Shown piece after piece: positions 37,928-46,100 of a stretch of DNA of 64,000 nucleotides. The position numbers and the translations under genes are program-made. The stretch is from positions 4,568,001 to 4,632,000 of the forward strand of contig NC_080422.1 in NCBI RefSeq assembly GCF_029873635.1. The letters run 5' to 3'. Every line of letters begins with the position of its first letter. Positions within the stretch are counted from its first letter, which is position 1. The DNA comes from Malania oleifera. Taxonomy: Eukaryota; Streptophyta; Magnoliopsida; Santalales; Ximeniaceae. The notes below the pieces were generated by a model. It made no database searches and had not been told where the DNA came from. It saw only the letters and a list, made by a program, of their open reading frames with translations.

Positions 37928-40009
37928 ACATCGTAAAGTGGGGGGAAAATTCTGTAGAGAGTTGGTCCTGTCAACAGTTAGAATAGGTCAGCAAAACATA
38001 TTTTCTGGGTCAGCATATTCAACAACATAAATTGTAAATGGGACACTCAGTTAACGCTTGAGTACAAAACTTGCTTAAAATAGCTTGTTATATAAATTGG
38101 GGATGTTTTGGATGTTTTTACTTGTACATTTATAATATGCATGTTCCATTGTTTGGTTTTGGATTCAATTTTTTGCTGTTGGTGTTTATAATCTATGGTG
38201 TGTATGCACACGTGTGTGGTTTTTTTTTTGTGGGACTGATGTAAGGCGTGGTTATATTTGGTCCATGCTTTTGTTCATTGCAGTGGTCCCTTGCTTTTAT
38301 ATATATACTCAGGAAGAACAATCTTCTAGGGAGGTTTCTTCTGTTTGTTTGAACTATTCCTCGCTTTCCATCGAGGAGAATCAAAGTGATCCTGATGATG
38401 GTGGACATGAAGAAAAATGGGAGGAGGAAAGCTACGAGTATGATAGAGCTTTGAATGCTGACAGGAATTACCTCAAGTTCAAGAAGCGAATGGATGCTTA
38501 TCCTGAGCAATGTTTCAGGTTTGGAATATTAGTATGATAGAACTGGTCAATAACTGCTGAAAATATGGTCATGGCAACTTGTGATAGTTACGGACTCCTC
38601 CTTTCTGCTGCTCCTTTCTGTTGTTGCATTGTGCAATTTCAACTTTACCTGACTCAAATGGGCAGTAATAAGCTATATATGAATACCCACTTTCCCAACA
38701 CATTTTTTCAACTTACAAGAGCAGATAATACATAGCTATATATTTTCTGCAGTTTCAGGTAGGACCATAGGCTTTTGGCGCAATGGTTAATCTCCTGGCT
38801 GCTGCAAGCGGGACCAGGGGTTAGGGTTCAACTCCCTTTTGGGGAGTTTGTGTTTGGTGTCTGCGTGTATGCATATTTAAGTACACCCATTAGAAAAAAA
38901 CCATCAAAATACTATCCTCCTTTGCTGAATGACATATTTTGCTTTAAAATGTTTTTCCTGGTGGTCTCACTCTTTCTTATTCACAATATAGATCCTGGTT
39001 TCTGGTTTTCTCACATGTTTTCATGTCCTTCAGATATTCATTTGGTGGGAAGCCACTTCTGGCTAGTGGAGAGGTAGGTGACCCTGGGACATGTGGACTA
39101 TGTGGTGCATCAAGGCACTATGAGATGCAGCTCATGCCCCCGTTGTTATATTTTCTACAAGAAGCATCTGACAATCATCAAAGACATTTACTAGAAAACT
39201 GGAACTGGATGACACTCTTCGTATATACTTGTTCAAAGGTTGGTTCTTTACTCATCTTCTTCTAGTCTGAATGAAAGACTTCCCCTCCCTATTTTCATAC
39301 TATAAACTTTATATATACTTCTATTAAAAGTATCTTCTCCTTTTCGCTTCCTAATATTGCCAATTTTTTTTTGAAATTCCATTGCATTCTATTTAAATAA
39401 GATAGTTGAAGGGTAAGAAGGCAATTTAAGACATCATGAAGTGCTCTACCGACTTTTAACTTCCTGTAATGAATTTTCAAACTTGTAAAACTATTCTTCC
39501 GTGACTTACTATTTTCTTGAAATTTCAACTTCTTAAAACCAACCATTTAAAACTTTATCTGTAACCCCTATTTAATGACACATCATGAAGTGCTCCACCG
39601 ACTTTTAACTTCCTGCAATGAATTTTCAAACTTGTAAAACTATTCTTCCATGACTTGCTATTTTCCTGAAATTTCAACTTCTTAAAACCATCCATTTAAA
39701 ACTTTATCTGTAACCCCTATTTCATGATAATGCCTGTGGATGATGCCTATAGGGAGGTTATTTATGGTCCTTTCCTATGGTCTAGAGGACGCCTCAAAAT
39801 TTCTGCTTTTCTTAATTGGCTGATAGAGGATCCTGTTATGCTTGTCTGGACCGCTGGTTGTAGTATATGCGCTGCTCCCTTAGCTTATATGACCTTGTTC
39901 CACATATCTGTCTTTATAGAGCTGTTTTCGATCGTCCGATCAAGAAAAGTCCAATGGTGAAGGCTGGACTGTGGCAGAGGAAGCTCTTGCAGTGCAATTT
40001 GAGAGTTAA
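7837..40009 (+). CDS. PDCD2-like protein (PDCD2 C-terminal domain family)
   Basis: Seven exons: 7837-7929, 8058-8138, 8249-8346, 8448-8767, 38284-38518, 39034-39238, 39920-40009. All borders are GT/AG, phases match, and the total is 1122 nt, 373 aa. The ATG follows an in-frame TAA at 7831. The N-terminal half has GLPDWP, paired cysteines (C46/C49, C80/C85) and LVAQVYAPI; the C-terminal domain (about 250-372) has [13 protein letters not shown], a CGLC pair (296-299), [14 protein letters not shown] and a [15 protein letters not shown] end. No MYND finger is present, which fits the PDCD2L type. Known family role: PDCD2/Tsr4 proteins bind the nascent small-subunit ribosomal protein uS5 and support 40S assembly; the plant role is inferred from that. 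A 29.5-kb repeat-filled intron 4 and a duplicated last exon are unusual. A longer list of splice forms is possible. Confidence 0.9.
8122..8172 (+). repeat. 24-bp tandem duplication across the exon 2 donor site
   Basis: Two copies of a 24-bp unit containing CTTGTTGCACAGGTTTATG lie head to tail, so the donor CAG/GTTTAT occurs twice, at 8138/8139 and 8162/8163. Using the second donor would add exactly 8 codons (VYVCLVAQ) without a stop or frame change. The first donor gives the family-typical LVAQ-VYAPI junction and is taken as the main one. Confidence 0.9.
8768..9189 (+). other. Start of PDCD2-like intron 4, apparently original sequence
   Basis: This follows the exon 4 donor (CCAG/GTAAAA) and is AT-rich without a recognised element. 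A short open frame continues from exon 4 for about 40 codons and would give a truncated protein if the intron were retained. The intron then enters a copia LTR. Confidence 0.5.
9190..11960 (-). mobile_element. Ty1/copia retrotransposon relic
   Basis: Parts on the minus strand, right to left: gag with a CCHC zinc knuckle ([16 protein letters not shown], about 11650-11700), protease/integrase-like stretch (about 10060-10820), a short RNase H end ([11 protein letters not shown], about 9660-9690), a purine-rich tract, and an LTR at about 9190-9566 starting TGTTGGCAGAGC. Most of the reverse transcriptase region and the other LTR are not seen. The element is broken with many breaks and is old. A ~100-bp poly(T)-headed sequence is inserted in it at 10863-10963. 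It lies antisense to the host gene, inside intron 4. Confidence 0.8.
10863..10963 (-). mobile_element. Small oligo(A)-tailed retroposon inside the copia relic
   Basis: The 101-bp insert is flanked by the 8-bp direct repeat ATCACGAT (10855-10862 and 10964-10971). On the plus strand it starts with a T run, that is, it carries an A tail on the minus strand. The body resembles the 3' end of plant SINE or LINE sequences, but I cannot assign a family. It inserted after the copia element. Confidence 0.6.
12001..12280 (+). repeat. Left terminal module of the foldback-like repeat
   Basis: The module begins TGTTGACACCAGATTTTGG and continues through GGCGATCCCCCAAACAAG, AGTCGCCACCTTTA and GGGAGTACATTTGTGTG. 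It is the inverted counterpart of the module ending at 21392 and matches the start at 23524 directly. It joins the minisatellite abruptly at about 12285, lacking the ~600 bases of sub-terminal sequence seen at 23750-24220, so this end is shortened. The string TGGCGACTCC on the other strand resembles an Arg-tRNA primer-binding site of Tat/Ogre-type elements, but its placement relative to the terminus does not fit a normal LTR. Confidence 0.65.
12285..20720. repeat. ~131-bp dimeric minisatellite in ~860-bp direction-switching higher-order units
   Basis: The base unit is about 65 bp (for example GATTGACAATCA, GATTTTCAAATCCTCC, TTGACTCAATCAACC, ATTAAAACC). Two variant types, one with CAATGATTTTC and one with CAGGAGATTTTC, alternate to give a ~131-bp dimer. 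Orientation flips repeatedly: units read in one direction at 12.29-13.02, 16.16-16.63, 17.03-17.48 and 17.88-18.22 kb, and in the other at 13.09-13.20 plus 15.93-16.16, 16.70-17.02, 17.58-17.88 and 18.31-20.72 kb. A single-copy anchor (GTCATGTTGTTTGAACTC) marks each unit at 13046, 16640, 17501 and 18235; spacings are 863 (after removing the LINE), 861 and 734. Rich in stops in all frames; no gene. Confidence 0.9.
13208..15926 (+). mobile_element. RTE-clade LINE, 5'-truncated, inserted into the minisatellite
   Basis: A direct repeat ATTTAAGGGTTG (13196-13207 and 15927-15938; up to 14 bp with TT) brackets the insert. In order: the end of an AP-endonuclease domain ([21 protein letters not shown], about 13340-13630), a linker (13751-14450), reverse transcriptase ([57 protein letters not shown], 14458-15543) and the RTE-type C-terminus ([25 protein letters not shown]), then a TTGTTGTTGTTATT tail. 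The first catalytic Asp is replaced ([10 protein letters not shown], usually FIDL). Stops at about 14898 and 15541 and frame shifts near 13630-13750 and 14450 break the single ORF. The endonuclease start is missing, so about 2.7 of an expected 3.2-3.5 kb remains. Confidence 0.92.
20721..21392 (+). repeat. Right terminal module of the first foldback-like repeat
   Basis: Unique sub-terminal sequence (including GGTAACCGTTCTTAGG, ATGTACTCTCGAACCC and GGTGGCGACTTCGC) leads to the terminus ATTGTCGACAA at about 21392. It is the near-complete reverse complement of 23524-24220 and is directly similar to 2130-2829 and 35640-36331. Confidence 0.8.
21393..23523. repeat. Palindromic spacer at the centre of the giant inverted repeat
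   Basis: The two edges mirror each other: TTGATTGGTTGATGAAACG at 21394 pairs with CGTTTCATCAACCAATCAA ending at about 23521. The next ~150 bases also pair, including a 45-bp AT-rich segment (CTTAATTTAAATTTGCTTG, about 21600; inverted at about 23290-23335) that recurs a third time near 29610. Between these are minisatellite units in one direction up to about 22540 and the other afterwards. The centre of symmetry is about 22460. Confidence 0.8.
23524..29270 (+). repeat. Left arm of the second foldback-like repeat (terminal module plus minisatellite)
   Basis: The arm starts TTGACACTAGATTCTAG (terminal module 23524-24220), then carries the same minisatellite and higher-order pattern as 16-20.7 kb but inverted. 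The inverted anchor occurs near 23921, 25763, 27045 and 27910, and the 27045-27910 spacing (865) matches the unit length of the other side. The inner end (29004-29270) is the reverse complement of 34684-34860 plus the flank left of 33525, so arm and counter-arm can pair. No coding sequence. Confidence 0.8.
29271..31289. other. Non-repetitive loop of the second foldback-like repeat, first part
   Basis: No gene is recognised. Visible marks: the palindrome TTTCACGTGAAA at about 29826; repeated CTAGGGTTT words at 29.9-30.1 kb; a pyrimidine-rich stretch with a (TC)n run at about 30772-30795; a TATA-like CTATTTATAGG at about 30864 followed by GC-richer sequence; and ATTGGGCATAGACAGTTG near 31105. 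TATA box, leader and a short TAGACA end would fit the promoter half of a long LTR, but this is only a suggestion. Confidence 0.4.
31290..32190. repeat. ~57-bp minisatellite in trimeric (~165-170 bp) units
   Basis: About 16 units share GAGCCATTACATGCGCTTGG followed by GCAAGAC. Three variant tails alternate in order (GTATAAAAATCTGAAAT..., GATGTGCAAAAGTGTGTG..., CGTGTGAAAAAATTGGAAG...), giving a trimeric higher-order unit. It is unrelated in sequence to the 65-bp family. A 171-codon open frame on the minus strand is just this repeat in translation. Confidence 0.88.
32191..33506. other. Unassigned DNA, second part of the loop
   Basis: AT-rich with T runs at about 33320-33375. Words such as AAAACTGCCCCAATATTGG and AATTGCCCCAGTGTTAAG resemble untranslated parts of large plant gypsy (Tat-type) elements, but no protein motif supports this. 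No gene seen. Confidence 0.35.
33533..34675. mobile_element. hAT-like non-autonomous DNA transposon, copy 2
   Basis: Same element as at 27-1170, with the same 8-bp target duplication TTCACGGT (33525-33532 and 34676-34683). It therefore predates the segmental duplication. The uninterrupted homologous site, inverted, is at about 29174-29200 (GTCACCATACGGTGAGATC), which shows the pre-insertion state with one copy of the target. Confidence 0.87.
34684..36331. repeat. Right arm of the second foldback-like repeat
   Basis: Copy of 1179-2829: minisatellite units at about 34950-35640 and the terminal module ending GTGTCAACA at about 36331. With the left arm from 23524 and a loop at about 29.3-33.5 kb it frames a candidate 12.8-kb foldback element. 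Its minisatellite array is far shorter than that of the left arm. Confidence 0.72.
36332..37974 (-). mobile_element. Ty1/copia relics, copy 2 (gag fragment and LTR fragment)
   Basis: Paralogue of 2830-4465. The minus strand at about 36350-36660 reads like a decayed copia gag. About 37490-37974 is a copia-type LTR fragment resembling 9190-9566, read on the minus strand as starting TGTTGACAGGACC, with a (GA)n tract at about 37893-37922. Broken and old. Confidence 0.5.
38765..38915 (+). mobile_element. tRNA-derived SINE in PDCD2-like intron 5
   Basis: Polymerase III promoter boxes are present and correctly spaced: box A TGGCGCAATGG (about 38777) and box B GGTTCAACTCC (about 38827). A G/T-rich body follows, with a short A-rich end (ATTAGAAAAAAACC) near 38900. 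Target duplication not resolved. It lies between exons 5 and 6, sense to the gene. Confidence 0.72.
39421..39730 (+). repeat. Two-copy 150-bp tandem duplication in PDCD2-like intron 6
   Basis: CATCATGAAGTGCTC starts at 39431 and again at 39581, and the following ~145 bases match with about half a dozen differences. Non-coding. Confidence 0.92.
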
Positions 40010-40130
40010 TTTCTGTATCTCACATCTCTCTCTTGATAGAGCTGTTTTCAATCTTCCGATTGAGGAAAGTGGCGAGGGCTGGATGGTGGCTAAGAAGCCC
40101 TTGCAGTACAATTTGAGAGCTAATTTGATG
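39901..40130 (+). repeat. Tandem duplication of the terminal exon of the PDCD2-like gene
   Basis: The block 39901-40010, holding the exon 7 acceptor and all of exon 7, is repeated at 40021-40130 (offset 120). The acceptor TAG/AGCTGTTTTC is kept in both. In the second copy the same frame reads SCFQSSD and then TGA, so splicing to it would remove the conserved GWTVAEEA end. It is a decayed exon copy now lying in the 3' UTR. Confidence 0.9.
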
Positions 40131-43100
40131 GATTTGCTCGACTTCGATTTCTCTTGTGGTCTCTAGCATGGTTTGGAGAGGACACAAGACATTATATTTT
40201 TTGGATTGGATCACAGATAACTAGAATGAGTTGTTGTCACACATGCTTGATGGGATACTCTAGAGGTCTAGCTTAGTGATTCATATTTAATTAATTTTTT
40301 GGTGTCTTGTGATATTATCTTTTTCCTTCTCCCTTCCAGTCTTTTTGGGTTGTTGGGTGAGGTCCAATTTGGTGTTTATGTGCTTTGGATGCAAGATAAA
40401 TATTGCATTTGCTTCTACAGTGGCTTCAAATTCCTGATTTTCAAGTATCATTGAGCTAAAGCTCATAAATTACATGGTACATTATGAGGTATGAAATTGA
40501 AACCCTTTGCTTTGCTTTGCTTTGGTTTGCTTTTTAGCTTTTTCCATATTTTTTGTTTTATTTTTTAGCTTTCACTTGCTGCTTGCGACTTTACTTGATG
40601 ACCTGTGTTTCAGAACTCTGAAGAGTTTCCAAATTAACATAAGTGATCACATAAACTGTTTGCAGGTATATGTGCACATGGGATTTCCTCGTCTCGTGGC
40701 TCCATTTTATTATATTCCATCCATATCCCAATTCCATTCATTTAATATCCCTTTGGTATTATTGACATGAGAGATGTCGTTTATAGTCTATCTATTTCTA
40801 TTTCTATATATGGAAAGTTTAAAAATCATATCCAAAATTTGCAATAGAAAAAAAAAAAGGGATCCTATTCCCAAATGGATCATCCGTGGAGCTCTCAGTC
40901 CAACATGAAAACCTAAGAAACTCTTCGAAAATATCGAGAGCTCGTCCCTAAGTGCTTTTAAGGGTTGCTCGTTCACTAGCTTGTAAACCCTTTGTCGATA
41001 ACCATCTTGTGCTATTGCATATGAACTTGCACGGTTTGTTTACACTTTTAAATGTTGCTTAACTTGCTTGGTTTACTGCTGAGTCTTAATAGATATGATT
41101 TGCAACTGTTAGTCAGAGTTACCCAAGTAGGGCTTGAATTAGGTGACCAATTTTCAACAAAAGGGTGCGAGTAGTGTGATAAATAAATCACGCAACCACA
41201 ATTAGTAACAATAATCCCAGAGAGAGAGGGGAAGAGAGATAAACATAGTATGAGGTGAAAATTTAAATGGGAAATATGGAAAAATTAAGTAATAAATTTT
41301 TATTAAATGAAAATTTATGTAGTAAAATTTAATTTAATTTTCTTTTAATTTTATTCTTAGTATCAAGCATGTTAATTATTGTAGACTAGTTATAATGAAG
41401 CTTATATGTAATTCCTCGCGTGTTTGTTGATCATATGAATGTATTTAGTGTACTCAAGTTGTGCTTGAAAGCATGAATTTCAGATTTTGATTTGAATTTG
41501 GACAAATTTTAATACCATTATATAGTATATCTTATCTAAATTTAATACAAATTCAAATTTAATCTTATGGAGAGTCATTGAATTTGGATTTGTATTGAAT
41601 TTAGATAAGATATAATATAAAATTGTATTGAAATTTGTCTAAATTTATCTAAATTTAAATTTAACATATGAAATTAATGGTTCCAAACACAATATTAAAT
41701 TTTCCAAATATAAGTAAAGGTCTTTGGTTTCAAACTACAATTTCATTACCATTGCACAAAAGAGGAACTCTTTCAATTTCGAGACCAACCTAACAGTTAA
41801 AAAATAAATAAATAATAAACTTATTAGCGACTCTCAAGCAATTTGTAGAGTAGGTGAAAAGTATATTATTTATGTATATATAATATGTTATGCTAACATC
41901 ATCAATTTGACTGAATCAATTTCTTTTTCAAGTTGCACACTAATCCAAATTTTAAAATCATAATTCTTATCGATACCCATAAAAACCCTTTTCAATTATT
42001 TTTCCTCCTTCAACTAGTCTTCCTGAAATATTCTTAATTTATAAATTATTTTTTAGTTAAAATATTTAAAAATCATCATCTTATGGTTTTTTAATTTATT
42101 TAATTAAATTTCTTCAAAACTCTTTCTATTTCACTCAAATTTTATAAATTCTTTCTTAAAAAAAGATCAACGGATAACTTGCATTTTACCAAATCAGTTT
42201 CGTAATTATATAAATCTAATCACAAAAAAAAATAAAAAAATACACAATACCTTCTCCTTTTTTTGTGGAACAGCATAATAATTTTTTGGTTGGTTGTTTC
42301 GGCACGACTAATTTTTTACTAAATAAATGGTTATTTAAGGTTATATATTAAAAATAAAATATGCATAATTTTAAAACTAAAGAAATAAAAATTAAAAACC
42401 CACCACTATTCTTTACTGCCAAAGAGGGGATCTTAGATGGAGAATTATTACTTTTTAACTCAATTTTAAGATTCCCAAAATGCTCATATAATTGCCCAAA
42501 ATTCCTATTAAGTGAAAAGGGTATGGAGGGAAAAACAACAAATTTATATTTTAAATGTAAAAAAAAAAAAATTGAGAGCCATCCAATACATAAAAATAAA
42601 AATATAATTATTTTTAAAAATAATTAATAGAACAATTTTTAAAATAAAAATATAATTATTTTTTCAAATTAGACGATGGAGAATTTTGAAATGGCAAAAG
42701 CAAAACGGACAAAACGCGAGGGCGTTCTCTCACGTTATTATTATTATTATTATTATTTTTAAATAAAAAACCAATAAAACAGATACGAATGCAAAGGGAA
42801 ACACTGAAACATCGTTTGGCAAGCGAGAAAATAAATTTAATTTTGGCAAAGTTCGACTGTGACCCTTCTGTCCCTCTTCCAGACCCAGCGAAGAAAAGCA
42901 TCTCCTCTCTTTTGAAGGGTTAGTTCTGTACTCTCAATTCCCCTCTCTCTCTCTCTCTCTCTAAAAATTCTCCCTTTCTGGATCTTCTTTTCTCGTACTC
43001 TGTTCTGGTCATCTGGGTACTACTAATCTTCAGTTCTAACGGCCTTCTTCGTCTTCAATCAACGGATGAAATAGGGGAACACCCAACGGAGAGAATTCAT

Positions 43101-43145
43101 AATATCGTCGGTTTTTTTTTTTTTGGCGATTTGTTTGAATAATTT
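40131..43145. other. Intergenic region between the PDCD2-like gene and SINAT
   Basis: Strongly AT-rich. It holds the 3' flank of the PDCD2-like gene, a MITE-like hairpin (41482-41660), an (ATT)n run near 42737-42760, and the SINAT promoter and 5' UTR with a (CT)n tract at about 42944-42962, common in plant leaders. No further gene seen. Confidence 0.6.
41482..41660. mobile_element. MITE-like inverted repeat
   Basis: Two arms of about 78 bp (41482-41560 and 41580-41660) are reverse complements with few mismatches, around a ~20-bp loop. The pairing includes ATCTTATCTAAATTTAATAC against GTATTGAATTTAGATAAGAT. Such short AT-rich hairpins next to plant genes are usually MITEs; the superfamily is not clear because no certain target duplication was found. 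Confidence 0.65.
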
Positions 43146-46100
43146 ATGGAAGTGGATACAATTCAATGCACGTCATCTTCGGACGTTGGGATCTTCGAGG
43201 AAGAGATCCACCACCATCTTCATCAGCGTTCTCCGTTTTCTTCATCCCCGAAGCCCCACACCAATGTGCTTTCTCCGGCCACCAGCGTCCACGAACTCCT
43301 CGAATGCCCTGTATGCACCAATTCTATGTACCCACCGATCCATCAGGTTTGTTGATCGATTCCTTCGTTTATATTTACAGATTGGGTTAACCCTCCTAAT
43401 TTTTAGATCGTCATGTTGGCTTGATCCTTATTATCATTATCAACAGGAAAATGGATCACCCTTCATTGTATAGCCTGGACCTAAGATGCCCATTTGAATA
43501 CATGCTTGATCCCGCGTGAAATCAAATCCAGCAACCCTTTTTTTATTTGTTGCATTGAAATGTTTAATTCCGTGCAATATGATGGAATGTGTAGGGAATT
43601 TTAGTCTTTGGGATTTTTGGTTTCATAGGGGAGCAATCTGATGCCGTTTAGAAGCATGGTGTTGAAATTGTTTGTTGCCTGGGCCTGTGCACGCAATAAT
43701 TTGGTGGCTGGCTATAGTGTTGACTAGAATTGGTAACCTGTATTCAGAATTATTGCGTTTGAAGGATTTGTGGATTCGGATTGTCTCTGTCTGTTGATGG
43801 ATTTTGGCTTTGTTTGCAAATACCATTTGTTTTGACAAGGAATATATTCGGCTGAAGTGGGATTTTTTGGAGGTATATGATACATTTCTTTCTGAACGTT
43901 TTTAACATGAGGCTGATTTATTAATGAAAATCTGGAAAATTCCCGTCTCCTGTCCATTTGTTTTATTTTACATTTACTTTTTTTAGTTTTTAGTGCCATC
44001 ATGATTGCGCTTATATGGTTCAGTGATAGTATTCGGTAATAGTATTCTTTTTTGCACCTGAAAAGAGTTTCTTAAAAGTTTTTTGCGGTGGCTGTGGGAA
44101 TGCAGAAGATTCTTAACGTATGATGTTGTTTTCTTGATATGTTTAATTCATTGGTTGTTTATCTGAGATGAATTAAGTTGGACATTGCCAAAATGCTGTT
44201 GTTTATTTTATTTGAGAAAATACTGTTCATTTAGATATAGATTGCTTAAACAATATTACAAATTAATGCGATGCAATAAATCTGGTTGATAAAGACAAAT
44301 AGAGATCCTCTTTAAGGGCTTGAAGCTAAAGCATAATTGATCTCCACCTAGTGCATCAGGAGCTTCCTAAGTTCAAAATCAAATGATTAGAGCTTCCTAA
44401 ATTTTCAGAAGATTATACATAGAAAAATAATTCAGTCACTGTATGACCCCTTAAAAATTTTATTTTCTTGAGCCCCTTACATGTGACCTAACAAACAACC
44501 AATGCTCAAGGCTCCTCCATCATATGGGGGTTCTGGGCAAGGCATGATGTCTTTAGTCTTACCTCAACATTTGGAGAAAGTTGCTTTCATGACTTAAAAA
44601 TGTGTCTTATTACATGTGACCTGACAAACAACCAATGCTCAAGGCTCCTCCATTTGGGGGTTCTGGGCAAGGCATGATTCTTTAGTCATACCTCAACATT
44701 TGGAGAAGTTGCTTCCATGACTTGAAGACATGATCTTAAGGCTTGAGTTAGACACCCTTACTGGATCAAGACTTGTCTTTACTTGAGCCCCTTAAATGTA
44801 TATTAAGAAAAAAAAAATTATGTTTTTGCGTACTCATGGGAAGTTCTTGGGGGAGTGTGAAGGGTCAAACATGGCACCTCAGCCACCTCATGCATGCTTT
44901 GGTTGAAGGCCAGCCAACAACTGCTCCACCTCTTGGGGTTTATTTTGTGTGCATGTGTAGCTCTCAAGGGGAGTGGGAAAGGTCAAATATGGAAATTAAT
45001 TTTTTTTTAGTATGAAGGCCAGCTGAATGCTGATGCACCCCTTGGGGGTTTATTGTGTGTGCATGTGTAGCTCTCAAGGGGAGTGGGAAAGGTCAAATAT
45101 GGAAATTAATTTTTTAGTATGAAGGCCAGCTGAACGCTGATGCACCCCTTGGGGGTGAAATCTCTTGATCGAAGGGAGCGGATAATTTTTTCAGCATTCA
45201 TAACATATCAAGTGTGTCAATGAATTTAGCACTGCAAATTATGCAACTACTATGGTTTGATTGATTATGGTTATCAACAAATTCCTCTATACTAATAGAT
45301 CTTTTTGGTTTAGAGTTGATATGCCGTATAAACAAAAAATTTATCAAATTATAGTGAAAGAGATGTCTAATATACTTTATTTCGTTTTATTTGATTGCAT
45401 GTAGCTCATGCATGCACCACTAAAGCCAGAACGCCAAGAACCAATTTATAGATATATATGCATGGGCTGCCATATGATGAGTCTAAACTCACACTTTGTG
45501 AATATTTCAAACTTGCGAGGAATCTGAATCAACTGTTCTGTTTCTTGTTTGAAATTATAACTTTAATTTGTTGAAATGTACCTTTTTCCATGGGGAAAAA
45601 CTATTTTTTTACCCTATAAACAGGAACAGTATGAGCATAACAATGCTGACAGCATATTTAATTAATGATAAACAAAGAAATGGCTTTGAAAGTGGATAAA
45701 GAATTTTTTAAAATAAAATTTTTAATGTGTTGATTTTGCTATGTCAAAAATGGAAACTATGCAATGTGAAAAATGCAGGATAAGGTTTTTCCGCACGTCT
45801 ATTGAACTTTTGAAGGACATGAAGGATATAGAGTGCACTCTTGTGGCCCAATTGTTTGAATTGGGGTAAAAAAAAGTTACAAAATAATGCAATGAGTGAG
45901 AAGGGATAGTTTGAGGACATGAAAATTTTTTTACTGTCTCGTAAAGATTTTGGTTGATGGGATTTACATGGCATTAGCTAGGTCTGGGGCATACGCAAAT
46001 GATCTTTGGTTTGTGATAAAACTTTTGATGGTATCTTGATGGTTTAGATTTTTAGGCTTCCGTTGTACATTTTATAGGGATGTGGGCTTCATTGTGTTTT

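Larger units (their letters stand above)
33507..37967 (+). repeat. Segmental duplication, copy 2 (inside PDCD2-like intron 4)
   Basis: This is the direct copy of 1-4465. Here the left neighbour (about 33480-33525) continues the arm homology to 29.2 kb, and the right end continues nine bases further to complete the LTR (TGTCAACA at 37974). Copy 2 therefore looks like the more complete context. It ends about 310 bases before exon 5. Confidence 0.93.

Noticed and set aside
38775-38845. tRNA gene
   Set aside because: Box A and box B are present, but the arms do not pair into a tRNA cloverleaf and a long body follows, so it is a tRNA-derived SINE.
39724-39960. 78-codon plus-strand frame starting in intron 6 of the PDCD2-like gene
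   Set aside because: It overlaps the true exon 7 in another frame and has no family likeness; exon 7 in phase gives the conserved C-terminus.
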